NCBI GenBank assembly: GCA_027486345.1
Contig: JAIXPH010000055.1
Location: 1 to 64,000 of the forward strand
Direction of reading: 5' to 3'
Length of the DNA: 64,000 nucleotides
DNA from: Paracoccaceae bacterium
Lineage (GTDB): Bacteria > Pseudomonadota > Alphaproteobacteria > Rhodobacterales > Rhodobacteraceae
A program made the translations under genes and the position numbers. Of the stretch, positions 8,394-16,766 are shown piece after piece. The stretch's first letter is position 1; each line of letters opens with the position of its first letter. Below the pieces are notes generated by a model. That model saw only the letters and a list, made by a program, of their open reading frames with translations, was not told the origin of the DNA and did no database searches.

Positions 8394-9320
8394 TTAGGGC
8401 AGGATGTGGCCTGCGGCGCGGAACAGGCGATACCACTCCTCGCGCGACAGGCGCACGCCCGCGCCTGCCACGCAGTCCCGAACCCGTGACGGGGTGGTGG
8501 TGCCCAGCACAACCTGAATGTCGGCGGGGTGGCGGGTGATCCATGCCACCGCAATGCCCGTGGGCGTCACGCCATGCGTTTCGGCAAGCTCGTCCAGAAC
8601 ATCGTTCAATTCCGGGTGGTCCACCCGATCCCCGACAAAGACGCCGTCAAAGAAGCCTTTCTGGAACGGCGACCAGGCTTGCAGCGTCATCCCCTTCAAC
8701 CGGCTGTAGTCGAGCAGCCCGACATCGCGCGAGATGGATTGATCCAGCCCGTTCATGTTCACGGCCATGCCTTGGGCGATCAGGTTGGCATGCGTGATCG
8801 ACAGTTGCACCTGATTGAACCGCAACGGCTGGCGCACGGCGGTTTTCAAAAGCTCGATCTGCCCCGGCGATTGGTTCGACACGCCGAAATGACGGACCTT
8901 GCCCGAGGTTTCCAGCGCGTCAAAGGCGGCGGCGACCTCTTCGGGTTCGACCAGCGTATCGGGGCGGTGCAAGAGCAGGATGTCCAGATAATCGGTCTTC
9001 AGCGCCGCCAAGGTCCCATCGACGACCTTCAGGATGTGTTCTTTGGAGAAGTCAAAGTAACCGGGGCGGATGCCCACCTTGCTTTGCAACAGGATGCTGT
9101 CACGTTCGGCGGCGGTCAGTTTCAGCGCGTCACCAAAGCGGGCTTCGCAGACATGGGGCGCGCCGCCGTAGATATCGGCGTGGTCAAAGAAGGTGATCCC
9201 CGCATCGCGCGCCGTGTCATAAAGCGCGCGGATGGCGGTATCCTCCATCGCGGCGATCCGCATCAGGCCAAGGATCACGCTGGACATATCCGGCCCTTGG
9301 CCGAGTGGCGTCATTTTCAT
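8394..9320 (-). CDS. aldo/keto reductase (YdhF-like)
   Basis: A 308-residue NADPH-dependent aldo/keto reductase with a (beta/alpha)8 barrel. The catalytic tetrad is visible: Asp and Tyr in FFDHADIYGG, Lys in LLQSKVGI, His in DILLLHRPD. NADP-binding near the C-terminus is suggested by WITRHPADIQVVLGTTTPSRV. The start is the ATG at 9318-9320 (MKMTPLGQGPDMS), where the family's N-terminal strand begins. Confidence 0.87.
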   Translation of the reverse strand: MKMTPLGQGPDMSSVILGLMRIAAMEDTAIRALYDTARDAGITFFDHADIYGGAPHVCEARFGDALKLTAAERDSILLQSKVGIRPGYFDFSKEHILKVVDGTLAALKTDYLDILLLHRPDTLVEPEEVAAAFDALETSGKVRHFGVSNQSPGQIELLKTAVRQPLRFNQVQLSITHANLIAQGMAVNMNGLDQSISRDVGLLDYSRLKGMTLQAWSPFQKGFFDGVFVGDRVDHPELNDVLDELAETHGVTPTGIAVAWITRHPADIQVVLGTTTPSRVRDCVAGAGVRLSREEWYRLFRAAGHILP

Positions 9321-9420
9321 CGGTCGTTCCCCCTTGCTGCTGGCATCCCGCCGCGCCGTGTTGCCGGACATTGAGGCGGCGTTGCCCGGCTTTGGCAAGC
9401 GGCAATGCCTTGAACCCAAA

Positions 9421-9449
9421 CAAAAGGGGCCAACCTTGCGGCTGGCCCC
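9421..9449 (-). terminator. intrinsic terminator of the DEAD-box helicase gene
   Basis: GGGGCCA (9426-9432) pairs with TGGCCCC (9443-9449). Read on the minus strand the hairpin is followed by TTTTG-TTTG, a reasonable U-rich tract, about 25 bp after the helicase stop. Confidence 0.75.
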
Positions 9450-9474
9450 TGTTCAGTTCGCGCGATCCGAAGAA

Positions 9475-11997
9475 TCACTTTTTCTTCGGCGGCACGAAAC
9501 GCTTGGAGGTGTCACGGGCATCCGTGCGCGGCTTGGCCGTGCCGGTGGCCTTTGCGGCATAGGCGGGTTTGCCACCGGCGGCACCGCGCGGGGCGGATTT
9601 GCCATAGGGCTTGTCGCCACCCGGACGGGCCTTGAACGGACGGCCGTCAGAGCCTTCGGCGCGGGGTTTGAAACCCTCGGTCCGGGGCTTGGCGGGGCGG
9701 TCGGTGCCTTCGGCGCGCGGCTTCCATTCGGGCTTGGCGCGGGCGGGACGGTCAGCGGTGCCTTCTGCGGCATGGCTTTTGAAGCCTGCTGCACGGGCCG
9801 GACGGTCCGCACCGCCGCCATGGCTTTTGAAGCCCGCGCTGCGCGGGGCATCGCCACGGGGGGCGTAGGGCTTGCGGTCGCCATCGTCGCGCGGGGCGTA
9901 CGGCTTGGCGGCGTAGGGCTTGCGATCCCCATCACCACGGGGGGCGTAGGGTTTGCGGTCGCCATCTTCACGCGGGGCGTAGGGCTTGGCGGCATAGGGC
10001 TTGCGATCCCCATCGCCACGCGGGGCGTAAGGCTTGCGGTCGCCTTCCTCACGTGCCGCATAAGGCTTGGCAGCGTAGGGCTTGCGCTCTGCATCACCGC
10101 GGGGGGCGTAAGGTTTACGCTCGCCATCTTCACGTGCCGCATAAGGCTTGGCGGCATAGGGCTTGCGCTCTGCATCCGCGCGCGGGGCATAGGGCTTGCG
10201 CTCGGTGGTCTCGTGCGGGGTCCAGGCCTTGCGTTCCGTCGCCACGGGGGCCTCGTCATCTTCGACGATGCGCGGCGGCTTGCCGGAATAGCTGGGACGT
10301 TCGGCTTCGTCGCGCACGGGGCGCGGAGTCACGCGCCGTTCCGGCTTGTCGAAGGACCGTTCCGGCTTGCCCGCAAAGGTGCGCGCCGGGCGGTCGGGGC
10401 GCTGCATGTCGGGCTCACCGACCAGACGGGTCATTTCCAGACCAGCCTCCAGCACCAACGAGTCGCCGAACTTGGGCGCAACGTCATCGGCCAATTGCAC
10501 ATAGGTCACGTCCTGCTGCACGCGGATCGCACCGATGGAGTTCTTGGCAATCCCGCCCGCATCGCAGATTTTCGGCAAGATCCATCGCGCCTCGGCCCGG
10601 CCGGTATGGCCAACCGACAGCGCATACCAGACCGAGGGGCCGAATTCGGCGCGCGGCTTGGCGGGTTCGGACGACACGGACGGCGGCGGGGCGGAATCGG
10701 ACAGTTCCTCGGGGGCAGAGCGGCCTTCGCGCCACAGGCGGATGAAGGCAGCGGCCACCTTTTCAGGGCCGAACAGGCCCAGCAGACGGTCGGCGGTGGC
10801 GGCTTCGTCGCCGACCTCCAGTTGCAGGGCGGGGTGTTCCAGCAGGCGGACATCATCCTTGGCCTGAACGTCATCGGCAGAGGGGGCCTTGCCCCATTCC
10901 GCCACGACTTTGGCCCCTTGCAGCAGGCGCTGGGCCTTGCGGAATTCGGCGGGTGGCACGATCAGGGCTGAGACACCCTTTTGCCCGGCGCGGCCCGTCC
11001 GGCCCGACCGGTGCAGCAGGGTTTCGGAATTCGACGGCAGATCGGCATGGATCACCAGTTCCAGACCCGGCAGGTCGATCCCGCGTGCGGCAACGTCGGT
11101 CGCGATACAGACACGCGCACGGCCATCGCGCAGTGCTTGCAGCGCGTGGGTGCGTTCCTGCTGGCTGAGTTCGCCCGACAGCGCCACGACCTGGAACCCA
11201 CGGTTGCCCATGCGGGCCAGCAGGTGGTTCACGTTCACGCGGGTCTTGCAGAACACGATGGCGGTTTTCGCCTCATAGAACCGCAACACGTTGAAGATCG
11301 CGTGTTCACGGTCGCGGGGTGCCACGGAAATCGCGCGGTATTCGATATCGACGTGCTGCTTCGCCTCGCCCTGCGCGATGATGCGCAGCGCGTCTTTCTG
11401 GAAGGTGGCGGCCAGTTTTTCGATCTCTTTCGGCACGGTGGCCGAGAACATCAGCGTGCGGCGGGTGTCGGGGGCAGAGCCAAGGATGAATTCCAGATCT
11501 TCGGCAAAGCCCAGATCCAGCATCTCATCGGCTTCGTCCAGAACCACGGCCTTGATGCCCGACAGGTCAAGCGAGCCGCGTTCGATATGGTCGCGCAGAC
11601 GGCCGGGCGTGCCGACAACGATATGCGCGCCACGTTCCAGCGCGCGGCGTTCGGTGCGGTAGTCCATGCCACCTACGCAAGACGCCAGATGCGCGCCCGC
11701 CTCACCATAGAGCCACTGGAATTCGCGGTGGACCTGCAGCGCCAATTCGCGCGTCGGGGCGACGACCAGCGCCAGCGGCTTGTCGGCGAACATGAGGCGG
11801 TCATTGCCGTTCAGAACCTCGGGCGCGATGGCCAGACCGAAAGCGACGGTCTTTCCCGATCCGGTCTGTGCCGAAACCAGCGCGTCGCGGCCATGTGCCT
11901 CTTCGACGAGCACGGCCTTTTGCACCGGCGTCAAGGTTTCATAACCCTTGGCCGAAAGTGCCGCTGCCAAAGGCGCGGCCAACATCATATCTGTCAT
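9475..11997 (-). CDS. DEAD/DEAH-box ATP-dependent RNA helicase with repetitive basic tail
   Basis: An 840-residue RNA helicase. The core motifs are complete: AQTGSGKT (I), PTRELALQ (Ia), VGTPGRL (Ib), DEAD in VLDEADEMLDLGF (II), FSATVP (III), RGIDLPGLELVIH (V) and HRSGRTGRAG (VI), within the first ~370 residues. At about 460-540 there is a DbpA-type RNA-binding domain (VWYALSVGHTGRAEARWILPK...). The last ~280 residues are a low-complexity Arg/Lys/Pro/Tyr-rich tail that includes a tandem repeat. This architecture matches DeaD/CsdA-like helicases acting in ribosome assembly or cold-shock RNA remodelling. The start ATG 11995-11997 is preceded by GGGAAAAG; upstream in-frame codons look non-coding. 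Confidence 0.9.
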   Translation of the reverse strand: MTDMMLAAPLAAALSAKGYETLTPVQKAVLVEEAHGRDALVSAQTGSGKTVAFGLAIAPEVLNGNDRLMFADKPLALVVAPTRELALQVHREFQWLYGEAGAHLASCVGGMDYRTERRALERGAHIVVGTPGRLRDHIERGSLDLSGIKAVVLDEADEMLDLGFAEDLEFILGSAPDTRRTLMFSATVPKEIEKLAATFQKDALRIIAQGEAKQHVDIEYRAISVAPRDREHAIFNVLRFYEAKTAIVFCKTRVNVNHLLARMGNRGFQVVALSGELSQQERTHALQALRDGRARVCIATDVAARGIDLPGLELVIHADLPSNSETLLHRSGRTGRAGQKGVSALIVPPAEFRKAQRLLQGAKVVAEWGKAPSADDVQAKDDVRLLEHPALQLEVGDEAATADRLLGLFGPEKVAAAFIRLWREGRSAPEELSDSAPPPSVSSEPAKPRAEFGPSVWYALSVGHTGRAEARWILPKICDAGGIAKNSIGAIRVQQDVTYVQLADDVAPKFGDSLVLEAGLEMTRLVGEPDMQRPDRPARTFAGKPERSFDKPERRVTPRPVRDEAERPSYSGKPPRIVEDDEAPVATERKAWTPHETTERKPYAPRADAERKPYAAKPYAAREDGERKPYAPRGDAERKPYAAKPYAAREEGDRKPYAPRGDGDRKPYAAKPYAPREDGDRKPYAPRGDGDRKPYAAKPYAPRDDGDRKPYAPRGDAPRSAGFKSHGGGADRPARAAGFKSHAAEGTADRPARAKPEWKPRAEGTDRPAKPRTEGFKPRAEGSDGRPFKARPGGDKPYGKSAPRGAAGGKPAYAAKATGTAKPRTDARDTSKRFVPPKKK
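9845..10205 (-). repeat. in-frame tandem repeat within the helicase tail
   Basis: About four copies of a roughly 27-codon unit of the form RKPYAPRGDGD-RKPYAAKPYAPRED, giving over a dozen KPYA motifs. The DNA units are close to identical (alternating gggcgtagggcttgcggtc-type blocks), so copy number is likely to vary by slippage or recombination. The encoded segment is positively charged and Tyr-rich, which is typical of disordered RNA-binding or phase-separating tails. Confidence 0.85.
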
Positions 11998-12336
11998 GTC
12001 TTTTCCCAAAAGGGGCGCGGACCTGCCGCATCTGCCCCGTGAAGTGCCAGTGAAACGCGGCACCTCATTCCCCTTGGCGGTGGCTCCCTGCCCCCCGCCC
12101 CGGAATCTTTGGGCCGTGTATGCGGTGCCTTACAGCAAGAATGTCCGTCTGTATAGCTTCCATTTTGGTGCGCAGGGCTGCCGCCTTGGCCACAGGAAGG
12201 GTGCGGTCCTATCCAGATGCCGCCGAAAGGAGAAAAATCGCCTTTTGTCTGCATCTGGAACGGGAATTGCCGTCTGCCACCTAAGAGGGACGCGCGCCGT
12301 GACGTCCTGTTGAATGCTCAGACACAGGGGGAACGG
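11998..12336. other. divergent intergenic region, no gene seen
   Basis: About 340 bp between the divergent helicase and MCP/Cache genes. It must hold both promoters. I see ribosome binding sites at either end (GGGAAAAG for the helicase; AGGGGGA for the MCP/Cache gene) but no convincing conserved promoter boxes, structured leader or small gene. Cold-shock helicase genes often have long 5' leaders, which may explain its length (inference). Confidence 0.4.
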
Positions 12337-13377
12337 GTGCAGCAAGACAAACTCAGCCAAGTGATTGGTCGCATCGGTCGGCGCGTGGAAAGCTATGGCC
12401 GGACCAATGACCAGATCGTGCTGCAATCCCACATCCTCGCCGTCAATTCGATGATCGAGGCGGCGCGGGCCGGGGCACAGGGCCGGGGGTTTTCGGTCGT
12501 TGCCGCTGAAATGAAGCGCATGTCGGACCAGACCAAGTCGATGGCCGACAGCTTTCGCCAAGACGTTCTGGGCATCGTCCAGTCGGCCGAGACAGAGACG
12601 GCGGAACTGGTGGCCGCGCTGGAATCCGCGGAACGCGAGCGGATGGTGGCGCTGGCGCTGAACCTCGTGCAGCTGATTGTCCGCAACCTGTTCGAACGCA
12701 CCGCCGATGTCCGCTGGTGGGCGACCGAACCCGCGCTGTGGTCTGCGCTGTCCTTTGCCCAGAACGGCCCGGCGCGCGGCCCCATCGGCGAGGCGCGTTT
12801 GCGCCTGCAAACGATCCACCGCTATTACACCGTTTACCGTGACCTGATGCTGCTGGATCTGGACGGGCGCATCCTTGCCAACGCGGCAGAGACCGCCCAA
12901 CGCAGCCTTTCGGCGGAGGAACGCGATTGGTTCAACCGTGCCGCCGCCCTGCGCTCGGGGCATGATTACACCGTCAGCGCCGTGCATCCCAATCCGCAGG
13001 ACGGTGCGCCTTGGCTGGTCTATGCCGCCACGGTGCGTGACGGCGGCATGCCGGATGGCGCGCCGCTGGGCGTGCTGGCCGTCGCCTTCAACTGGGACCG
13101 CGAGGCCGGGTTGATCGTGCGCGAAGAGGCGGGGTTCACCACCGAGGAATGGACCCGGTCGCGCGTGCTGTTGCTGGACCATGACTTCCGCATTCTGGCC
13201 GATTCCGACGGCGCGCCTTTGGGGTCGCTGTTCGCGCTGAACCATGGCGGGGCGGACAAGGGCTGTGTGCAGGCCCCCGACGGCACGCTGACCGCCTTTG
13301 CCCGCACCATCGGCTATCAGGACTATGACGGTCTGGGCTGGTATGGCGTCGTGGTGCGCCGCCCGGTCAAGGGCTAA
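12337..13377 (+). CDS. soluble MCP-hairpin plus Cache-like sensory protein
   Basis: A 346-residue protein. Residues about 20-75 resemble the tip of the chemoreceptor signalling hairpin ([37 protein letters not shown]). After a helical linker, residues about 125-346 look like a Cache-type ligand-binding module with [33 protein letters not shown] and [20 protein letters not shown]. There is no transmembrane segment, and the signalling piece comes before the sensor, the reverse of classical chemoreceptors. The start is GTG 12337, chosen for the AGGGGGA site just upstream; a TTG at about 12310 is an alternative. It overlaps the convergent lpxK gene by 4 bp. A cytoplasmic role in a chemosensory array or signalling complex is inference. 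Confidence 0.72.
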   Translation: MQQDKLSQVIGRIGRRVESYGRTNDQIVLQSHILAVNSMIEAARAGAQGRGFSVVAAEMKRMSDQTKSMADSFRQDVLGIVQSAETETAELVAALESAERERMVALALNLVQLIVRNLFERTADVRWWATEPALWSALSFAQNGPARGPIGEARLRLQTIHRYYTVYRDLMLLDLDGRILANAAETAQRSLSAEERDWFNRAAALRSGHDYTVSAVHPNPQDGAPWLVYAATVRDGGMPDGAPLGVLAVAFNWDREAGLIVREEAGFTTEEWTRSRVLLLDHDFRILADSDGAPLGSLFALNHGGADKGCVQAPDGTLTAFARTIGYQDYDGLGWYGVVVRRPVKG

Positions 13378-14369
13378 AGCCCCAGCCGGTCCAGCGCCGC
13401 ATCCAAGGCGGACCAGTCGTCCAGCCGCAGCCGGACGGGCAGGGTCAACACCTTGGGGCGAAAGGCCGGGGGCAGGCGGACCGCGTCTTTCTCGGTCGTG
13501 ACCAGTTGCGCCCCGGTCAGCTTTGCCTCGGCCTCAAGGCGCAGCATCAGCGCCTCGGACAAGGGTTGGTGGTCGTCCAGGGCCACGGCGCGGGTGATCG
13601 TCGCCCCTTCGCCGCGCAGGGTGGCAAAGAACTTTTCGGGATGGCCGATCCCGGCAAAGGCGATGACGCGGGTGCCCTGCCAATCCATCCCCATCTTCAG
13701 CGGGACCAGATGGCCGGTCAGATGCGGGAGGGGCGCGATGGACGACCCCCAATCCGCCGCGAACCGGGCCTGTGCCACGGCATCGCCGATGGACAGCACA
13801 AGATCGGCGCGGCGCACTCCTGCCGCGACGGGTTCACGCAAAGGACCGGCGGGCAGGCAGCGGCCATTGCCAAAGCCCTTGGCGGCATCGACCACGATCA
13901 AGGACAGGTCTTTCTGCACCGACGGGTTCTGGAACCCGTCATCCAGCACGATCACCTCGGCCCCCTCCGCCACCGCCGCGCGCACCCCTGCGGCCCGGTC
14001 CCGCGCCACCCAAGCCGGGCCGAAGGCCGCGATCAACAGCGGCTCATCCCCGACATGCTTGGCGCGGTGGCGGGTGTCCTGAACCCTGACCGGACCCTCC
14101 AGCGTGCCACCATGCCCGCGCGAGACGGCGTGGACCCGCCGCCCCCGCGCCGTCAGCCGTTCGATCAGTGCGATGGTGGTGGGCGTCTTGCCCGTCCCGC
14201 CCGCGTTCAGATTGCCGATGCAGATCACCGGCACCGGGGCCTTCCAGCCGCTCTGCGCCACCCGCCGCGCGGTGGCGGCGGCATAAAGCGCCCCCAGCGG
14301 GGCCAAGGCACGCGCCTGCCAAGCCGGGCGGTCGGGCGGGGTGAACCAGAAATCGGGCGCGCGCATCAT
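13374..14369 (-). CDS. lpxK: tetraacyldisaccharide 4'-kinase
   Basis: A 331-residue LpxK, which phosphorylates the 4' position of the lipid A disaccharide precursor at the inner membrane. The P-loop is seen in [23 protein letters not shown] (residues about 49-71), preceded by the membrane-associating N-terminal region. [21 protein letters not shown] is the conserved DDGFQ segment. The start ATG overlaps the waaA stop (ATGATG), so it is translationally coupled. Length and motifs are typical. Confidence 0.95.
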   Translation of the reverse strand: MMRAPDFWFTPPDRPAWQARALAPLGALYAAATARRVAQSGWKAPVPVICIGNLNAGGTGKTPTTIALIERLTARGRRVHAVSRGHGGTLEGPVRVQDTRHRAKHVGDEPLLIAAFGPAWVARDRAAGVRAAVAEGAEVIVLDDGFQNPSVQKDLSLIVVDAAKGFGNGRCLPAGPLREPVAAGVRRADLVLSIGDAVAQARFAADWGSSIAPLPHLTGHLVPLKMGMDWQGTRVIAFAGIGHPEKFFATLRGEGATITRAVALDDHQPLSEALMLRLEAEAKLTGAQLVTTEKDAVRLPPAFRPKVLTLPVRLRLDDWSALDAALDRLGL

Positions 14370-15574
14370 TCTTCCCCGTCCATCACGCGCCGGATCAGCG
14401 TCATGATATGCTCTGTCACCTCTGCCCCGTCCGAGGCCACGGCCCAGGCCGCCTGCGCCAGACGCGCGGTGCGGTCGGGTGACAGCAGGTCGCCCAAGGC
14501 CTCGCCCAGGTCTGCGCCTGACGTCACCGCCCGCGCGGCCCGCGCCGCGCCCAAGCGGCCAAAGGTGGTGCCATAGGGGCCGGGGCGCGGGCCATAGAGG
14601 ATTGCCGACCCCAAGGCCGCCGGTTCCAGCGGGTCACGCCCGCAGCCCTGCCCCAGAAGGGACCCCCCCAGAAAGGTGATCGGGGCCAAACGATACCACA
14701 GCCCATATTCCGATGCGGAGTCGGCGACATAGACCTCTGTCTCCGGCTCTGGCTCTTGTTCGGCAGAGCGCAGGGCGACGGACCAACCCTCTTCCTCTTC
14801 CAGCCTGCGCGCCAAGGGTTCGGCGCGGGCGGGGTCTTGCGGCACGATGATCAGCATGAGGCGATGCGCCATCCGCAGGGCAGCCCGATGCGCCGCGATG
14901 ATCGAGGTTTCCTCCATCTCGGGCAGTGAACTGGCCAACCAGACCGGGCGGGTGCCCAGCGTCCGCGCGAGCGCGGCGCGCTCGGCCTCGAGACAGGGCA
15001 GGGCGGCGCTGTCCTCTTCCATCCGTCCGGTGATCTCGACCTGCGAGGGCGGGGCACCGGCCTTGCGAAAGGCGCGCGCCGCGGGTTCGTCAACCGTCAG
15101 GATATGCCGGAACAAGGGCAACACCCCGCGCATCAGGCCGGGATACCAGCCGTCGCGGTCGCGCAGGAATTGCGGTTGCTGTCCCCCGACGATCATCAGC
15201 GGCAGCTTGCGCTGGGCCGCTTCGGCCACAAGGGCGGGACGAATTTCCCCCTCGGCAAAGACCGCAAGCTCGGGTGCCCAATGTCCAAGGAAGCCCCGCG
15301 CCTCGGCGGGGGTGTCGGCGGGGGGCGGTTGGCGGATCAGACCGGGACGCGCCCGCTCTGCCGGATCGCCACCCTGCGACGAGGTCAGCAGCACATGCAC
15401 CCCGTCTTCCTCCCACAGGCGCGCGGCCAGCCTCAGCATCGCCCGCAGACATTCCTGCCCCGGCGCATGCAGCCAGACCAGCCGCCCCACCGGACGCGCC
15501 GGACGCTCCGACGCAGAGCCTTGCTCGCGCCGGTTCGACAGGTTGTACAGCGTCAGACCAAGCGAGAGGGCCAT
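14366..15574 (-). CDS. waaA: 3-deoxy-D-manno-octulosonic acid transferase (Kdo transferase)
   Basis: A 402-residue glycosyltransferase that adds Kdo to lipid IVA. The sequence has the membrane-adjacent N-terminus ([16 protein letters not shown]), the acceptor-side segment [19 protein letters not shown], and the GT-B C-terminal segment [22 protein letters not shown]. The first segment reads HAPGQ where many WaaA enzymes read HAxSxGE, a divergence in the region of the catalytic Glu that is seen in Rhodobacterales copies (recalled). It lies between the DUF4170 gene (23 bp) and lpxK (overlap). Confidence 0.88.
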   Translation of the reverse strand: MALSLGLTLYNLSNRREQGSASERPARPVGRLVWLHAPGQECLRAMLRLAARLWEEDGVHVLLTSSQGGDPAERARPGLIRQPPPADTPAEARGFLGHWAPELAVFAEGEIRPALVAEAAQRKLPLMIVGGQQPQFLRDRDGWYPGLMRGVLPLFRHILTVDEPAARAFRKAGAPPSQVEITGRMEEDSAALPCLEAERAALARTLGTRPVWLASSLPEMEETSIIAAHRAALRMAHRLMLIIVPQDPARAEPLARRLEEEEGWSVALRSAEQEPEPETEVYVADSASEYGLWYRLAPITFLGGSLLGQGCGRDPLEPAALGSAILYGPRPGPYGTTFGRLGAARAARAVTSGADLGEALGDLLSPDRTARLAQAAWAVASDGAEVTEHIMTLIRRVMDGEE

Positions 15575-15597
15575 CCGGGGGCTTTCCGTCCGTGGTG

Positions 15598-15843
15598 TCA
15601 GCTGTCCATTTCTTCGGTCTGCGATCCGGGCTGCGCCTCATCGCGCAGGCGGTGGATATGGGCGATGAAATAGCGCATGTGCGCATTGTCCACGGTGCGC
15701 TGCGCCTCGGCCTTCCAGGCGGAAAAGGCGCTGGCATAGTCGGGGAACATGCCGACGATGTGGATTTGCGAGACGTCGCGGAAGACGTTCTTTTGCGGGG
15801 TCACGAGTTCGCCGCCAAAGACGAGGTGCAGGCGTTGGGCCAT
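15598..15843 (-). CDS. DUF4170 domain-containing protein
   Basis: An 81-residue protein, MAQRLHLVFGGELV through to SQTEEMDS. It has the family's central VFRDVSQIHIVGMFPDYASAFSAWKAEAQRTVDNAHMRYF, which matches DUF4170, a small family found beside waaA/lpxK in Rhodobacterales. No signal peptide. The start ATG 15841-15843 gives the normal family length; a longer in-frame extension to about 16275 is non-coding in character. It is the first gene of the DUF4170-waaA-lpxK operon. Confidence 0.85.
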   Translation of the reverse strand: MAQRLHLVFGGELVTPQKNVFRDVSQIHIVGMFPDYASAFSAWKAEAQRTVDNAHMRYFIAHIHRLRDEAQPGSQTEEMDS

Positions 15844-16268
15844 GAAGATGCTCCGGGAGGAAGGAGTTTCGGGTGCGGGCAAGCTATCCGTCCCAAGGCG
15901 CGGCCTCAAGCCGTGGGCTGCGGTTTGTGATGCGGCGCTTTGGGTTGGCCGCGAGGGAGAGGCCGTTTCCCCCGCCGTCTGGCCTGTCCGCGTGAATGGC
16001 CCCCGCGCCGCGACCCCCAGAGAGGGCTGGGGGATGGTCGGACCCGTCATCCGAACGCGGACCATCCTGCCTGCCGGGCCGGTCGCGCGCGCCCTTGCCG
16101 AAGGAGCGACGCGCCGGATCGCCATCGGTTCATTCCGCGCGCTACCGGACTCGCACCATACCGATTCCATGCATGCCAGATACCTATGATCTGCCACCAA
16201 GAGTGCCAACATGATAAACCTCGGCCGATGAAAGCGACGATCCGCAGCGTCAGAGTCCGAGCAGCGCA
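15844..16268. other. divergent intergenic region with nested inverted repeat
   Basis: About 425 bp between the DUF4170 operon and the GMC oxidoreductase operon. GGATGGTC (16032-16039) and GACCATCC (16060-16067) form inverted arms around an inner TCGGA...TCCGA pair, a possible operator or attenuator. No gene was recognised. This region would be one breakpoint of the proposed inversion. Confidence 0.45.
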
Positions 16269-16766
16269 ATGACATCAGGCAAAATGTCCCGCCGTGTGTT
16301 CACGCGGGCGCTCGGCGTGGTTCCGGTGGTGATTGCCCATGCCCCGCAGGCTGAGGCGCAATCGCGCATCCTGACGGAGATGCTGGCCACAGTGGTGGAT
16401 GTGATCGTTCCGGGCGATGAGACGCCTGCCGCCTCGGATTTGGGGATTCATGTGCGGCTGATCGATCAGGCGCGCCGCATTCCGAACTATCCGGCCCTGC
16501 TATCCGAAGGGCTTGGCTGGTTGGAACAGCGCGCCCGCACCGACCATGGCCTGCCGTTCCTGCAGTTGTCCATGGACAGGAAAGAGGCACTTTTCGCCTT
16601 GGCTTTTGACGCGGCACCGCAGAGTTTGCCCCATGTCTTCGCGCGGCGTGTGCGCGACGATGCCCTGACCGCCTATTACCGTGACGCGCGGGCTTGGGGC
16701 GGGCTTGGGTTTGACCAGCCCATCCAGCCTGCGGGCTATCCCGACCACCAAGATCCCCCCGCATGA
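16269..16766 (+). CDS. gluconate 2-dehydrogenase subunit 3 family protein
   Basis: A 165-residue exported protein. The N-terminus MTSGKMSRRVFTRALGVVPVVIA contains a twin-arginine-like motif (SRRVFTR), so Tat export is likely. The mature part has MLATVVDVIVPGDETPAASDLGI, the hallmark of the gluconate 2-dehydrogenase small subunit (TAT chaperone/linker family), and then helical segments. Such subunits pair with GMC-type FAD dehydrogenases and help carry them to the periplasm. It overlaps the GMC gene by 4 bp, so the two form one complex unit. Confidence 0.82.
   Translation: MTSGKMSRRVFTRALGVVPVVIAHAPQAEAQSRILTEMLATVVDVIVPGDETPAASDLGIHVRLIDQARRIPNYPALLSEGLGWLEQRARTDHGLPFLQLSMDRKEALFALAFDAAPQSLPHVFARRVRDDALTAYYRDARAWGGLGFDQPIQPAGYPDHQDPPA

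Noticed and set aside
9845-10205. Possible CRISPR-like array
   Set aside because: The regular repeats are in frame within the helicase tail and encode KPYA motifs; there are no spacers.
15844-16275. A 225-residue version of the DUF4170 gene
   Set aside because: The conserved domain is only the last 81 residues; the rest has no similarity and an implausible composition.
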